A stretch of DNA of 12,110 nt, taken from Geodermatophilaceae bacterium (GTDB lineage Bacteria; Actinomycetota; Actinomycetes; Mycobacteriales; Geodermatophilaceae). Location: the NCBI GenBank assembly GCA_013814015.1, contig JACCQS010000303.1, forward strand, positions 1 to 12,110, in the 5' to 3' direction. How positions within the stretch are numbered: position 1 is the stretch's first letter; every line of letters begins with the position of its first letter. The notes beneath the pieces were generated by a model. It did no database searches and had not been told where the DNA came from. It saw only the letters and a list, made by a program, of their open reading frames with translations. Shown piece by piece: positions 1 through 6,884 of this stretch. A program made the translations under genes and the position numbers.

Positions 1-164
1 GTGGTGCGCAGGGCGACTGCCCACAGCCGGTCGCGGTGCCGGCGTACCAGTTCGTTGAACGCATCGGGATTTCCCTCGACATGGGCAGCCAGCAGCGCGT
101 TGTCACTCGCGGTGCCCAGCGCCGACGCTTTGCCCTCGGCGCCGACGCGTTTGGTGGCGGCCAC
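1..164 (-). CDS. sigM: ECF RNA polymerase sigma factor SigM, N-terminal part (cut by window edge)
   Basis: Only the first 54 complete codons are inside the window. From GTG at 164 the protein starts VAATKRVGAEG and continues through SDNALLAAHVEGNPDAFNEL and VRRHRDRLWAVALR. This is the typical start of the sigma-2 region (region 2.1) of ECF sigma factors, and close to actinobacterial SigM proteins. An ECF factor binds core RNA polymerase and directs it to envelope or stress promoters, usually under anti-sigma control; the anti-sigma gene would lie outside the window. The start is uncertain: an in-frame GTG at 194 also fits, and the frame stays open further upstream. GTG 164 is preferred because a TAGGGT hexamer lies 8 bases before it and AGGG lies 9 bases before it. 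The identity is supported by position: sigM follows murJ/pseudokinase in M. tuberculosis as well. The family is clear; the SigM label rests on sequence plus synteny. Confidence 0.85.
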   Translation of the reverse strand, partial: MAATKRVGAEGKASALGTASDNALLAAHVEGNPDAFNELVRRHRDRLWAVALRT

Positions 165-172
165 GAATGTCG

Positions 173-178
173 ACCCTA
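173..178 (-). promoter_or_regulatory. Candidate -10 element TAGGGT for leaderless sigM transcript
   Basis: On the minus strand TAGGGT (TANNNT type) ends 8 bases before GTG 164, so transcription would begin at or beside the start codon. No convincing -35 box is seen at 16-19 bases upstream. The same geometry appears before other genes in this window. AGGG in the same place could instead act as a weak ribosome binding site. Confidence 0.35.
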
Positions 179-199
179 GTCGGGAGGGCAGCACGGCCT

Positions 200-222
200 G
201 ACGCGAGAAGGATCTTCGTTCC
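200..222 (-). promoter_or_regulatory. Candidate ECF-type promoter GGAAC-N14-CGTC upstream of sigM
   Basis: On the minus strand GGAAC (222-218) is followed after 14 bases by CGTC (203-200). These are the -35 and -10 words known for mycobacterial SigM promoters (GGAAC ... CGTC), which usually have a 16-18 base spacer, so the spacing is short by two or more. CGTC ends 5 bases before the alternative GTG at 194, so a transcript from it could begin near that codon. If real, it would mean autoregulation of sigM. The call rests on short words and is weak. Confidence 0.3.
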
Positions 223-250
223 TGGCCCAACGTCGTCACGGGTCGTCAAC

Positions 251-279
251 TGCACCCTTTGATCGGTCGGAAAGGTGCA
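251..279. other. Imperfect inverted repeat upstream of sigM
   Basis: Left arm TGCACCCTTT (251-260) and right arm AAAGGTGCA (271-279) are complementary with one bulged C, around a 10-base centre. It sits in the 154-base gap between the pseudokinase gene and sigM. It could be an operator, or a hairpin separating the two genes' transcripts; there is no T tract. Beside it (232-248) GTCGTCA occurs twice 10 bases apart. Confidence 0.45.
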
Positions 280-318
280 TCTCGGGTACGGCGTGAACGG
301 CGCTGGCGCTGATCGCGC

Positions 319-2355
319 TTAGGAACCCAGGATGCGGCACTCGGACAGCGCGCCCCGGAAGCCGCCGTTGGAATCGACCAGCCGGATGAACCAGATGATC
401 ACGAAGCGCGCGCGTACGGGTTCGGCCAGGGCGACCGAACCGCTGTCCGGGAAGGGATCCAGCCCGCCCACGACCGGATAGCTCTCCAGCGCCGCGTCGG
501 GCGCCGCGCCCACCCGGACTTCGATGGCAGCGCCGGGCAAGTTCGTGGCCAGCTCGATCGAATTGATCGTGCGTTCCTCGCCCAGATCGAAGATCACGCC
601 AACACCGGGCTTCAGATTTCCGAGCTCTGGACTGTTCTGATAAGTCAGCGTCTGCCAGGCCGAGCCAACATCGCCGTCATAGGACAGGCCGACCTCGTCG
701 ACATTCTCCGGCTGACCGTCGCCGAATGGGTCGTACACAGCGGCACTGACCGGCGCCAGCGGAAGGGGCGCCGCCGGTTCCTCGGACGCTTGCGTGGCCT
801 CTCCTTCGGTCGGGACGGTATCGCCGCTGGTCGCCGCCGCAGTCGGAACCACGGCGCCCTCATCGCCGTCGGTCACCACCGCACTGAACTGCTTGCCCAC
901 GAAGACGCCCAACAGGATCACCAGGATCAGAGCGGCCAGCGGCACGGCATAGAGCAGGATCTTGCGCCGGGTTTGGCTGCCCTCGTGGGCGCCGCCCGCT
1001 TCGGGATCGTCGTCGTCGTCGTAGCTGCCCCAGGTCCCGCTGTCGTCGTCCAACCACGGGTCGTAGTCGTCGGCTGAGTATCCGAGCGGAAAGCTGTCCG
1101 AGTTCGCGGCCGCGTGGCTGCTCGCGCCACGATCCGAGCCGTCGCGATCCTCGACCAGGTCACGGGTCCCACCGGCGGTCGAACCGCGGGAGGTAGCGCC
1201 GGCAGGTGCCGACGCTGCCGCACTCGAAGCGGAACCGCTGAGCGGGATCTCTGAGGTGGTCCGGGCGGCCGTAGTGCCGGTGGCAGCCGACCCGCTTTCG
1301 ATCCGCTGGGTGCCAGTTGCCTTCGAGGGGCGGTCGGGCGTACCAGCGGCGCCCGCAGCAGCGCCAGCACCCACAGCCGCGGCGGCACCCGGACCGGCAG
1401 CGAGCGCTGGGTCGGCGCCAACGACCGGCAACCTGATCAACTGGGTGGGGGGTGCGCCGACAAGGGGCACCGGGATCGATCGGGTTGTTGCCGGACTGTC
1501 GGCGCCATCCCGGCCGGACTGGGATGCCCGGCCCGGAGCCGTGTCATGGGACGGGGGCCTGGAATCTGGATCCAGGCCGCCCAGGCGGTCCCCGGTGCGG
1601 CCGGCGGTTGGCTCGGTCGTGGACGACGGCCGGGTCCGCGGGCGCAACACGGCAGCGAAGGCGGCAGCGCTGCCCAACTGCCGTACCGGATCCTGGTCCA
1701 GGGCCCGTTGACAGAGCACCGCCAGGTCACGTGGAACCCCGCGTGGCACATGCCCGGCCAGATCCGGGTCGTCGGGGTCGGGTTCGTTTCCGGTGAGCGC
1801 GGCGTAGAGCAGCGTTCCGAGCTGTTGGATGTCGCCGCGCTCGTCGGCGAACAAGGCTGGTACCGCGGCAACGGTGACAGCTGCGTTGTCGCGTAGCACG
1901 ACCCGTTCGGCGATGATCCCGCCGATCGGCAGGCCGGCGTGGTGCGCGACGGTGATCGCTTCGGCTACTTCGCCCAACGTCTTGCGGGCGGTGGTCGGGC
2001 TCAGCGGGCCGTGGGCGATCAGGGTCTCGGCCAGCGACGTACCGTCGATCCACTCGCACACCACGATCGCGTACTCGCCGTGGTCGACGGCCTCGTAGAC
2101 CATGCCCAGCGCGGGATGGGCGACGAGGCTCATCTCCAGCGCGCGATCAAGGAACAGTTTCGCCGAGTTTCCGCCAGGCGTGATCACCCGCAGGACGACG
2201 TCGCGCTCGGCCAGGGTGTCCCGGGCGCGCCAGGTCTGCACCTTGCCGCCGGCGAAGCGCTCATCGGCCCCGAAGGGCGCGACGAGGGAATACCGCCCCC
2301 CGACCGGTGGATCGCCTACCTGCACCTCGCCCGTTCCCTCCGATCTGATTGTCAA
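319..2355 (-). CDS. MurJ-associated membrane pseudokinase with extracellular discoidin-like domain
   Basis: Protein of 678 aa. Residues about 21-240 have a Ser/Thr kinase fold, seen as EWIDGTSLAE, AHHAGLP and DIQQLGTLLYAALTG, but the catalytic residues are gone. The VAIK lysine is Arg56 (VVLRV), the HRD motif is replaced by I144-G145-G146, and no DFG is present, so it is a pseudokinase. Residues 241-463 are a long Ala/Ser/Pro/Gly linker ending in an acidic run. A transmembrane helix follows at about 465-487, then an extracellular part with a beta-rich, discoidin-like region at about 530-676. In M. tuberculosis the equivalent domains are fused to MviN/MurJ, and the phosphorylated pseudokinase recruits FhaA. 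Here it is a separate gene 8 bases after murJ, clearly in one operon. The start is TTG at 2355, with AGGG 7 bases upstream overlapping the murJ stop. GTG at 2325, behind GGAGGG, is an alternative that leaves the kinase fold intact. Confidence 0.88.
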   Translation of the reverse strand: MTIRSEGTGEVQVGDPPVGGRYSLVAPFGADERFAGGKVQTWRARDTLAERDVVLRVITPGGNSAKLFLDRALEMSLVAHPALGMVYEAVDHGEYAIVVCEWIDGTSLAETLIAHGPLSPTTARKTLGEVAEAITVAHHAGLPIGGIIAERVVLRDNAAVTVAAVPALFADERGDIQQLGTLLYAALTGNEPDPDDPDLAGHVPRGVPRDLAVLCQRALDQDPVRQLGSAAAFAAVLRPRTRPSSTTEPTAGRTGDRLGGLDPDSRPPSHDTAPGRASQSGRDGADSPATTRSIPVPLVGAPPTQLIRLPVVGADPALAAGPGAAAAVGAGAAAGAAGTPDRPSKATGTQRIESGSAATGTTAARTTSEIPLSGSASSAAASAPAGATSRGSTAGGTRDLVEDRDGSDRGASSHAAANSDSFPLGYSADDYDPWLDDDSGTWGSYDDDDDPEAGGAHEGSQTRRKILLYAVPLAALILVILLGVFVGKQFSAVVTDGDEGAVVPTAAATSGDTVPTEGEATQASEEPAAPLPLAPVSAAVYDPFGDGQPENVDEVGLSYDGDVGSAWQTLTYQNSPELGNLKPGVGVIFDLGEERTINSIELATNLPGAAIEVRVGAAPDAALESYPVVGGLDPFPDSGSVALAEPVRARFVIIWFIRLVDSNGGFRGALSECRILGS

Positions 2356-2363
2356 GCCTTGCC

Positions 2364-4334
2364 CTATTGTCTCCCACGTCGCAGACCGGCCACGGTGTCC
2401 CGGATCTCGGGCAGCCGAACCAGCCAGAGCGCGATACCCAGCACGATGCCCAGAACGACGCTACCTATGCCGACCGCCACGAGTGAACGCAGCGGGCTGT
2501 CCGCGTTCGGTATCACCCAGCCCACCACCAGGTAGGCCGCCCCCACACCCACGGCTGCGAAGCCTGCGACCACCGCGCCGGTGCGCAGGATCCGCCAGGT
2601 GTCGACGTGGCCGAACTTGCGGCGCAACAGGGTCTGACCCACCACCGCACCGACACAGAAACTCAACGCATTGACCGCGCCGAGGGCCGGTACGACGTTC
2701 TCCGGCTCGACCAACAACGGCACGAGCAGGGCCATCGGGACGCGGACCGCGACCATCACCAGGTTCAACAGGGTCGGCGTACGTGCGTCCTTCATCGCGT
2801 AGAAGACCCGCATGTGCAGCAACGTCAGCGCGAAGGGAACCAGCCCGATCCCGCTCAGCGCCAGCGCGAGACCGACCGTACGAGCCTGACCGACGCCGAC
2901 CTGACCATGGGCGAAGACCACGATCGCCACATTCGGGCCGAAGACCATGAACAACGCGGCGACCGGGATCAGGCCGAGGTTGGTCAGCCGGGCGCCCAAG
3001 GACAGGTCCCGGATCAGGGCGGGGGTGTCCCCGTGCGCGGCGGCCCGGCTCATCCGCGGGTGCAGCGCGGTCAGCAGGGCAACGCCCAGGATGCCGTACG
3101 GGAGTTGGAAGAGCAGGTTGGCATTGGCGTAGGCATTGGAGCCCAGCCCGCCCGCGCGGGCGGCGGTGTTGGCGACGTTGCTGAACGCGATCAGGCTGAG
3201 CTGGCTCAGGGCGACGTAGCCCAGCACCCAGGCGCCGAGCCGGCCGACCTCGGACAGTCCCGCGCCCCGCCAGTCGCGGCGCAAGCGTACGGGTACCCCG
3301 GCCCGCCGCAGCGCCGGAATCAGGACCATGGCCTGCACGGCGATGCCGAGGGTGGTGCCAGCGCCGAGCAGGTAGATCTCGCCTATGCTGATCGTGTCCG
3401 GGGTCAGCGGACCGGTCCCCCGGATCATGATGAACAGGAACCCGACGGCGATCACGATCAGGTTGTTGAGCACCGGCGCCCAGGCCGGTGCGCCGAAGAC
3501 GTTCCGGGTGTTCAGGATCGACGTCGCTACCGCGCCGATGCCGTAGAACACGATCTCTATCAACAGGATTCGGGCGAGCGTGTTGGCCAGTGCGACCTGG
3601 GACTCGTCCCCGCGGATGCCGTAGGCAAAGGTAAGGACCGGCGCGGCGATCACGGCCAGCGCGGTGGCGCCGACGACGAGCACCGTGATCAGACTGAGCA
3701 GACGTTGGGCGTAGGCAACCCCTTGGTCGGCATCACGCTCCTGGGCGTGCACGAGCAGCGGTACGACGACCGAGGTCAGGACGCCGCCGATGAGCAGTTC
3801 GTAGACGATGTTGGGCAAGTTGTTCGCCGTCGTGTACGCATCGCCGACCAGCCCGATCCCGATGGCCGCCGAGAGCACGGCTGCCTTGAGGCCGCCGGTG
3901 AGCCGGGACACGGCGGTGGCCACCGCGATCGTGCCGGTTGCCCGCAGCAGCCGCGATCCGGCGGCGCCGGGGAGTTCCCGCTCGTCGGCCGGAGCGGGGA
4001 TGTAGGTGGTGAGCGACTCCCCGGGCAGGGTCTCCGGGGCCTCGACCTGCCAGGACCGCAGTGGTCTCGGCGGTGGCACCGGCGGCGGATACATGGGAAT
4101 GTCGCCGGCAGCCGCGGAGGGCGCGTACGGCGATGGCTCGTCGGCCATCGAGGGCGCCGCGGGTGGCAGGACCTCGTCGCGGGGCGCGGAGGGCGCGTAC
4201 GACGGAACCGGCAGCACGGGCGGAACCGGCGGAACCGGCGGGAGCGCCGCGGGAACGGCCGGCATCAATTGGGGCGGCGGGGGGTCCGGCTGCGGGTCGG
4301 GTCCAGAACTGGTCCCCCCCGCGTAGTTCGTCAC
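2364..4334 (-). CDS. murJ: Lipid II flippase MurJ (MviN family)
   Basis: Polytopic membrane protein of 656 aa that moves lipid-linked peptidoglycan precursor across the membrane. The hydrophobic MurJ core runs from about residue 128 to the end. It contains VSRLTGGLKAAVLS, GDAYTTANNLPNIVYELL, the WAPVLNN turn, QLPYGILGVALLTALHPR and RVFYAMKDARTPT, all typical of actinobacterial MviN proteins (MOP superfamily, usually 14 helices). The first 125 residues are an extra cytoplasmic Pro-rich, probably disordered segment with PVPPVPPV and repeated YAPS. The frame stays open up to 4712, but that extension overlaps the 3' end of the upstream gene and is not protein-like. GTG at 4334 is chosen because AGGA lies 7 bases before it. 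That Shine-Dalgarno lies in one arm of a long inverted repeat. The pseudokinase follows directly, so its translation is probably coupled to murJ. Confidence 0.93.
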   Translation of the reverse strand: MTNYAGGTSSGPDPQPDPPPPQLMPAVPAALPPVPPVPPVLPVPSYAPSAPRDEVLPPAAPSMADEPSPYAPSAAAGDIPMYPPPVPPPRPLRSWQVEAPETLPGESLTTYIPAPADERELPGAAGSRLLRATGTIAVATAVSRLTGGLKAAVLSAAIGIGLVGDAYTTANNLPNIVYELLIGGVLTSVVVPLLVHAQERDADQGVAYAQRLLSLITVLVVGATALAVIAAPVLTFAYGIRGDESQVALANTLARILLIEIVFYGIGAVATSILNTRNVFGAPAWAPVLNNLIVIAVGFLFIMIRGTGPLTPDTISIGEIYLLGAGTTLGIAVQAMVLIPALRRAGVPVRLRRDWRGAGLSEVGRLGAWVLGYVALSQLSLIAFSNVANTAARAGGLGSNAYANANLLFQLPYGILGVALLTALHPRMSRAAAHGDTPALIRDLSLGARLTNLGLIPVAALFMVFGPNVAIVVFAHGQVGVGQARTVGLALALSGIGLVPFALTLLHMRVFYAMKDARTPTLLNLVMVAVRVPMALLVPLLVEPENVVPALGAVNALSFCVGAVVGQTLLRRKFGHVDTWRILRTGAVVAGFAAVGVGAAYLVVGWVIPNADSPLRSLVAVGIGSVVLGIVLGIALWLVRLPEIRDTVAGLRRGRQ

Positions 4335-4340
4335 GGCGAG

Positions 4341-4399
4341 TTCCTGGCGGTTTTGGCGGAAACCGCCGAACTGGTGGTTTTGGCGGAAACCGCCAGGAA
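4341..4399 (-). promoter_or_regulatory. murJ leader: 13-bp inverted repeat enclosing two 27-base-period repeats, covering the ribosome binding site
   Basis: The plus strand reads TTCCTGGCGGTTT (4341-4353) and AAACCGCCAGGAA (4387-4399), a perfect 13-bp inverted repeat. Inside it GGYGGTTTTGGCGGAAACCGCC-type units repeat at 4346-4367 and 4373-4394 (one base different), each with its own GGCGG-AAA-CCGCC hairpin. In murJ mRNA the AGGA Shine-Dalgarno before GTG 4334 is part of the 3' arm, so the long stem would hide it while the short local stems compete. This fits translational control of murJ, but that role is inference. A DNA operator with two sites is the alternative. Confidence 0.6.
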
Positions 4400-4425
4400 T
4401 GTCTGCGTCGTCTCCCAGGTCGTGG

Positions 4426-4467
4426 TGAGGCTGAGCCGGGTTTCGGAGCCAGGCGGGGTCAGCCTCA
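4426..4467. terminator. Stem-loop between the DUF6049-type gene and murJ, possible terminator or attenuator
   Basis: TGAGGCTGA (4426-4434) and TCAGCCTCA (4459-4467) form a perfect 9-bp stem with a 24-base GC-rich interior. It lies 34 bases beyond the stop codon of the upstream minus-strand gene and 92 bases before murJ. No U tract follows, which is common for actinobacterial hairpins but makes a terminator role uncertain. Confidence 0.4.
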
Positions 4468-4500
4468 GACGAGCAGAGTCGACATGGCCTACGTCGTCGG

Positions 4501-6705
4501 TCACACCGGACTCCGCGGCGGCGGTTGGACAAGGGTCGGTTCGGCGATCCGGCCGCTCGCGGAGTCGACCGGCTCCGCTCCCCCTTCGGCCCGACTGGCC
4601 TCGGCTTGCGACCCCGGGAGACCGCGACGGCGGGCCCGCCAGTACTTGACCGAACGCCGGGCGAAGAGCAGGACCAGCAGTGCTGCCGCGCCGAAGGTGA
4701 TCGCCAGGGCAACCGGGCCGTAGACCGTGCTCTGCACCCGAAGCTGCACCGGCGTGCCCAGTTCGCTGCCGGCAGGGGTGCTGACGCTGGCGATCACTGT
4801 GAAGCTGCCCGAGCGCTGCACGTTCGCCGGAACCGCGATGGTTGTCCTGGTCTGTGCCGGCAGCACCTCGACGACGTTGGTCGTGGTGACACCGGGTGCC
4901 CCGCGCGGTGCCAGCCGAACCGTCACCTCGACCGGAAACGGATTGTTGTTGAAGACCGTGAGCACCAAAGGTGCGTCGGCGGAGGCCAGACTGTAGGTGC
5001 CGTTGGCCGGTGCGACGATGCCGACCGTCGGGGCCAGAGCGCTGACCGCGGCGGCCGCGTCGCGGACCGTGGCTTGGCCGGCTTCGGGAACCGGACCGCG
5101 GTTGATGGTGGCCGCCCGCGCGAGCGCCCGGTCGATGGACAGCAGGTCGGTGTCCGGGTCGGCCAGGGCGCTGGCGAAGGCGTCGCGTGCCTGCATGGCG
5201 CCGGTCAGCTCTGACAGCTGCGATTGCGGGATCGCGCTTGGCTCCGGGGGCGGGGAGATCACCGTACGAGCGGCCCGCTGGGAGACCGCGGTGTCCAGGC
5301 CGGTGGCCTGCTCGGTGCCCAACCACGGTTGTTCGGCAGCCGCGGCCATCAGGGCCTGCGCGGTGCGCGGCTGGAAGTCGCGCCGCGGCGCAATCAGCAG
5401 ATGTCGGGGTTGGGCCGGTCCGGAGTCGGCGGCCACGACCAGTTCGGCGAGAAAGCGCTGTTCGGTCGTGGCTTGGGCACCCGGCTCGGAAATGTCGGTT
5501 TGCAACAGCCTGCTGAGAACGTGGTCCCCTACCAGCGCTGTAATGGATCCGGAGTCCGCCTCGATCGTGCTGACCGGGCCGAGAATCTCCTCCCCCGGCG
5601 CATCCACGAAGGTCAGCAACTCGTCGGCAATCAGCCGGCGAATGCCATGCTCGGCCAGCAGGTCCACGACCGCGGGATCGGCGGCTGCACCTGCCGGTGG
5701 CCAGGCGACGGTTTCCAACGGTTCGACGCCGAGTACTTCCTCGACCAGCCCACCGGCGCTGCCGTCTGGCAGCAGCCGCTCGACGGCGGCTGCCTGTCCC
5801 TGGGAGACCAGAGCGGCAAGATCGGGATCCGCGTAGGGCAAGGACACGACCGGCAGGCTGGCGGCCAGGGCGCGAAGCCGGGTCAGCCAGTTCGCGGCAT
5901 CGGTGCTGCCGATCGAGGAGGTCTGCTGTTGGCCGGCCACCAGAAGTTGGTAGTCGCCGTTGGCCAGAATCTGTACCTCCTCGAGCAGTGCGGGATCGAC
6001 GGCGAGAGTCACCGGTCTTGGTGATTGAGCGGAGCCGTCGGGTCCGGATGGGCCCTCGATCGCCGACAGGGCCTGGCCGAGCCGGCCACCAGGACCTAGC
6101 GAGTCCGCCAGCTCGGTGCCGGTGAAGACCCCTGCGGCGTTGCGCTCCGGGGTGGCCACCAACGGCCAGAGCCAGGACAACTGGGTCACCGCAGTGGGGG
6201 GCTCGGTGAGATAGGGCAGCAGGATCACCTGCTCACCGACTCGACTCTCGGGATCCGAGCCGGCCAGGCCGTTGACGTTGACCAGCAACGGATAGCCCCC
6301 ACTGGCCGACAGTCCCAGCTCCTCCGGCGTGGTCGTGTAGCTGAACGGCAGCACGCCCGAGCCGGCCAGCGGTCGGGTCAGGTCGACGAAATCAGTACTG
6401 GAATCATTGATCTCGACCGGATCGGAGTCGTTGTCGGCCAGATCCGTCCGGCTCTCCAGCGCCGGCCCACGTTGCAGTCGTACGGACAGGTCGCTGATCG
6501 GGATGTCGGTGGTGTTCAGCAAGCGACCGCTGACCTCGATCGGGATCCCCGGGACGCTCACCTTCGGGCTGATCGCATCGATGACGATGACCACCGGGCG
6601 ATCCCCGGGAACGACGTGCGCCGCGGCCGGCGTACTCAGGATGACGGTGCTCAGCAACATCAGAATCGGACCGGCGAGCAGGAAGAGAAAGCGGATCAAC
6701 GGCAT
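4501..6705 (-). CDS. Secreted, C-terminally membrane-anchored DUF6049-family protein
   Basis: Protein of 734 aa from ATG 6705. It begins with a clear signal peptide (MPLIRFLFLLAGPILMLL, cleavage expected after TPAAA at residue 29). A long extracytoplasmic region with SWLWPLVATPER and several beta-rich stretches follows, then one transmembrane helix at about 661-682 (starting VYGPVALAITFG), an Arg-rich stop-transfer segment, and a short Pro/Ser-rich cytoplasmic tail. Length, topology and position match the uncharacterised proteins next to murJ in actinobacteria (Rv3909 in M. tuberculosis). Its function is not known; a role in envelope assembly with MurJ is suggested only by conserved neighbourhood. 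The frame continues upstream to 6840 and another ATG lies at 6756, but both extensions run into palindromic repeats and would bury the signal peptide. No strong ribosome binding site precedes 6705 (GGGCGG is weak). Confidence 0.85.
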   Translation of the reverse strand: MPLIRFLFLLAGPILMLLSTVILSTPAAAHVVPGDRPVVIVIDAISPKVSVPGIPIEVSGRLLNTTDIPISDLSVRLQRGPALESRTDLADNDSDPVEINDSSTDFVDLTRPLAGSGVLPFSYTTTPEELGLSASGGYPLLVNVNGLAGSDPESRVGEQVILLPYLTEPPTAVTQLSWLWPLVATPERNAAGVFTGTELADSLGPGGRLGQALSAIEGPSGPDGSAQSPRPVTLAVDPALLEEVQILANGDYQLLVAGQQQTSSIGSTDAANWLTRLRALAASLPVVSLPYADPDLAALVSQGQAAAVERLLPDGSAGGLVEEVLGVEPLETVAWPPAGAAADPAVVDLLAEHGIRRLIADELLTFVDAPGEEILGPVSTIEADSGSITALVGDHVLSRLLQTDISEPGAQATTEQRFLAELVVAADSGPAQPRHLLIAPRRDFQPRTAQALMAAAAEQPWLGTEQATGLDTAVSQRAARTVISPPPEPSAIPQSQLSELTGAMQARDAFASALADPDTDLLSIDRALARAATINRGPVPEAGQATVRDAAAAVSALAPTVGIVAPANGTYSLASADAPLVLTVFNNNPFPVEVTVRLAPRGAPGVTTTNVVEVLPAQTRTTIAVPANVQRSGSFTVIASVSTPAGSELGTPVQLRVQSTVYGPVALAITFGAAALLVLLFARRSVKYWRARRRGLPGSQAEASRAEGGAEPVDSASGRIAEPTLVQPPPRSPV

Positions 6706-6749
6706 GGACGGACCGCCCAGGCGCGGATCGGAGTCGGTAGGCCCTCTGC

Positions 6750-6813
6750 TCGCCATTATGCGCACAACGGTCAAGAATCGGGCTCCGGTTCCGCCGTTAT
6801 GCGCACAACGGCG
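6750..6813 (-). repeat. Two copies of a 23-base palindromic repeat (copies A and B)
   Basis: Copy A is 6750-6772 (core 6753-6770) and copy B is 6791-6813 (core 6794-6811). They start 41 bases apart with 18 non-similar bases between. Read on the minus strand, copy B's core is CCGTTGTGCGCATAACGG, identical to copies D and E after pcnA, and copy A has one change (AATGG at the end). Flanking bases of copy A (GA before, CGA after) match copies C-E; copy B instead has C/G flanks that lengthen its dyad to 24 bases. They lie 69 bases and more downstream of the Nudix stop, and upstream of the DUF6049-type start. Confidence 0.85.
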
Positions 6814-6857
6814 GGGCAGCGGAGGGTGCGGCGGCTTCACGCGGGATTGGCTCCGTC

Positions 6858-6884
6858 GATCACGTGGCGATCACGTGACGATCA
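6858..6884. repeat. Tandem 11-base repeat GATCACGTGRC at the Nudix stop codon
   Basis: GATCACGTGGC (6858-6868) and GATCACGTGAC (6869-6879) are followed by a partial GATCA (6880-6884). The partial unit overlaps the TGA stop of the Nudix gene. Each unit contains the palindromes GATC and CACGTG, so the units can also pair with each other as hairpins. The function is unknown; it may be a 3'-end structure or a protein site. Confidence 0.6.

Noticed and set aside
1..201. Plus-strand frame of 66 codons at the window start
   Set aside because: It is the antisense of the sigM N-terminus, which has clear ECF region 2 sequence.
319..2355. Active Ser/Thr protein kinase
   Set aside because: The VAIK lysine, HRD aspartate and DFG are all missing, so catalysis is not expected.
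2607..4649. Long open frame of 680 codons on the plus strand opposite murJ
   Set aside because: Gln/Arg/Gly/Asp-rich composition with no domain; it is the high-GC shadow of murJ, whose frame has clear membrane helices and family motifs.
4335..4712. Upstream extension of murJ to 4712
   Set aside because: It overlaps the DUF6049-type gene by 212 bases, has no membrane or domain features and reads through the repeated leader; GTG 4334 has a good ribosome binding site.
6750..6772. TTGACC (from copy A flank) and CATAAT as a full promoter
   Set aside because: The two words are only 8 bases apart, not the 16-19 needed.
6706..6840. Upstream extension of the DUF6049-type protein to 6840
   Set aside because: It translates the palindromic repeats and would place 45 residues before an evident signal peptide.
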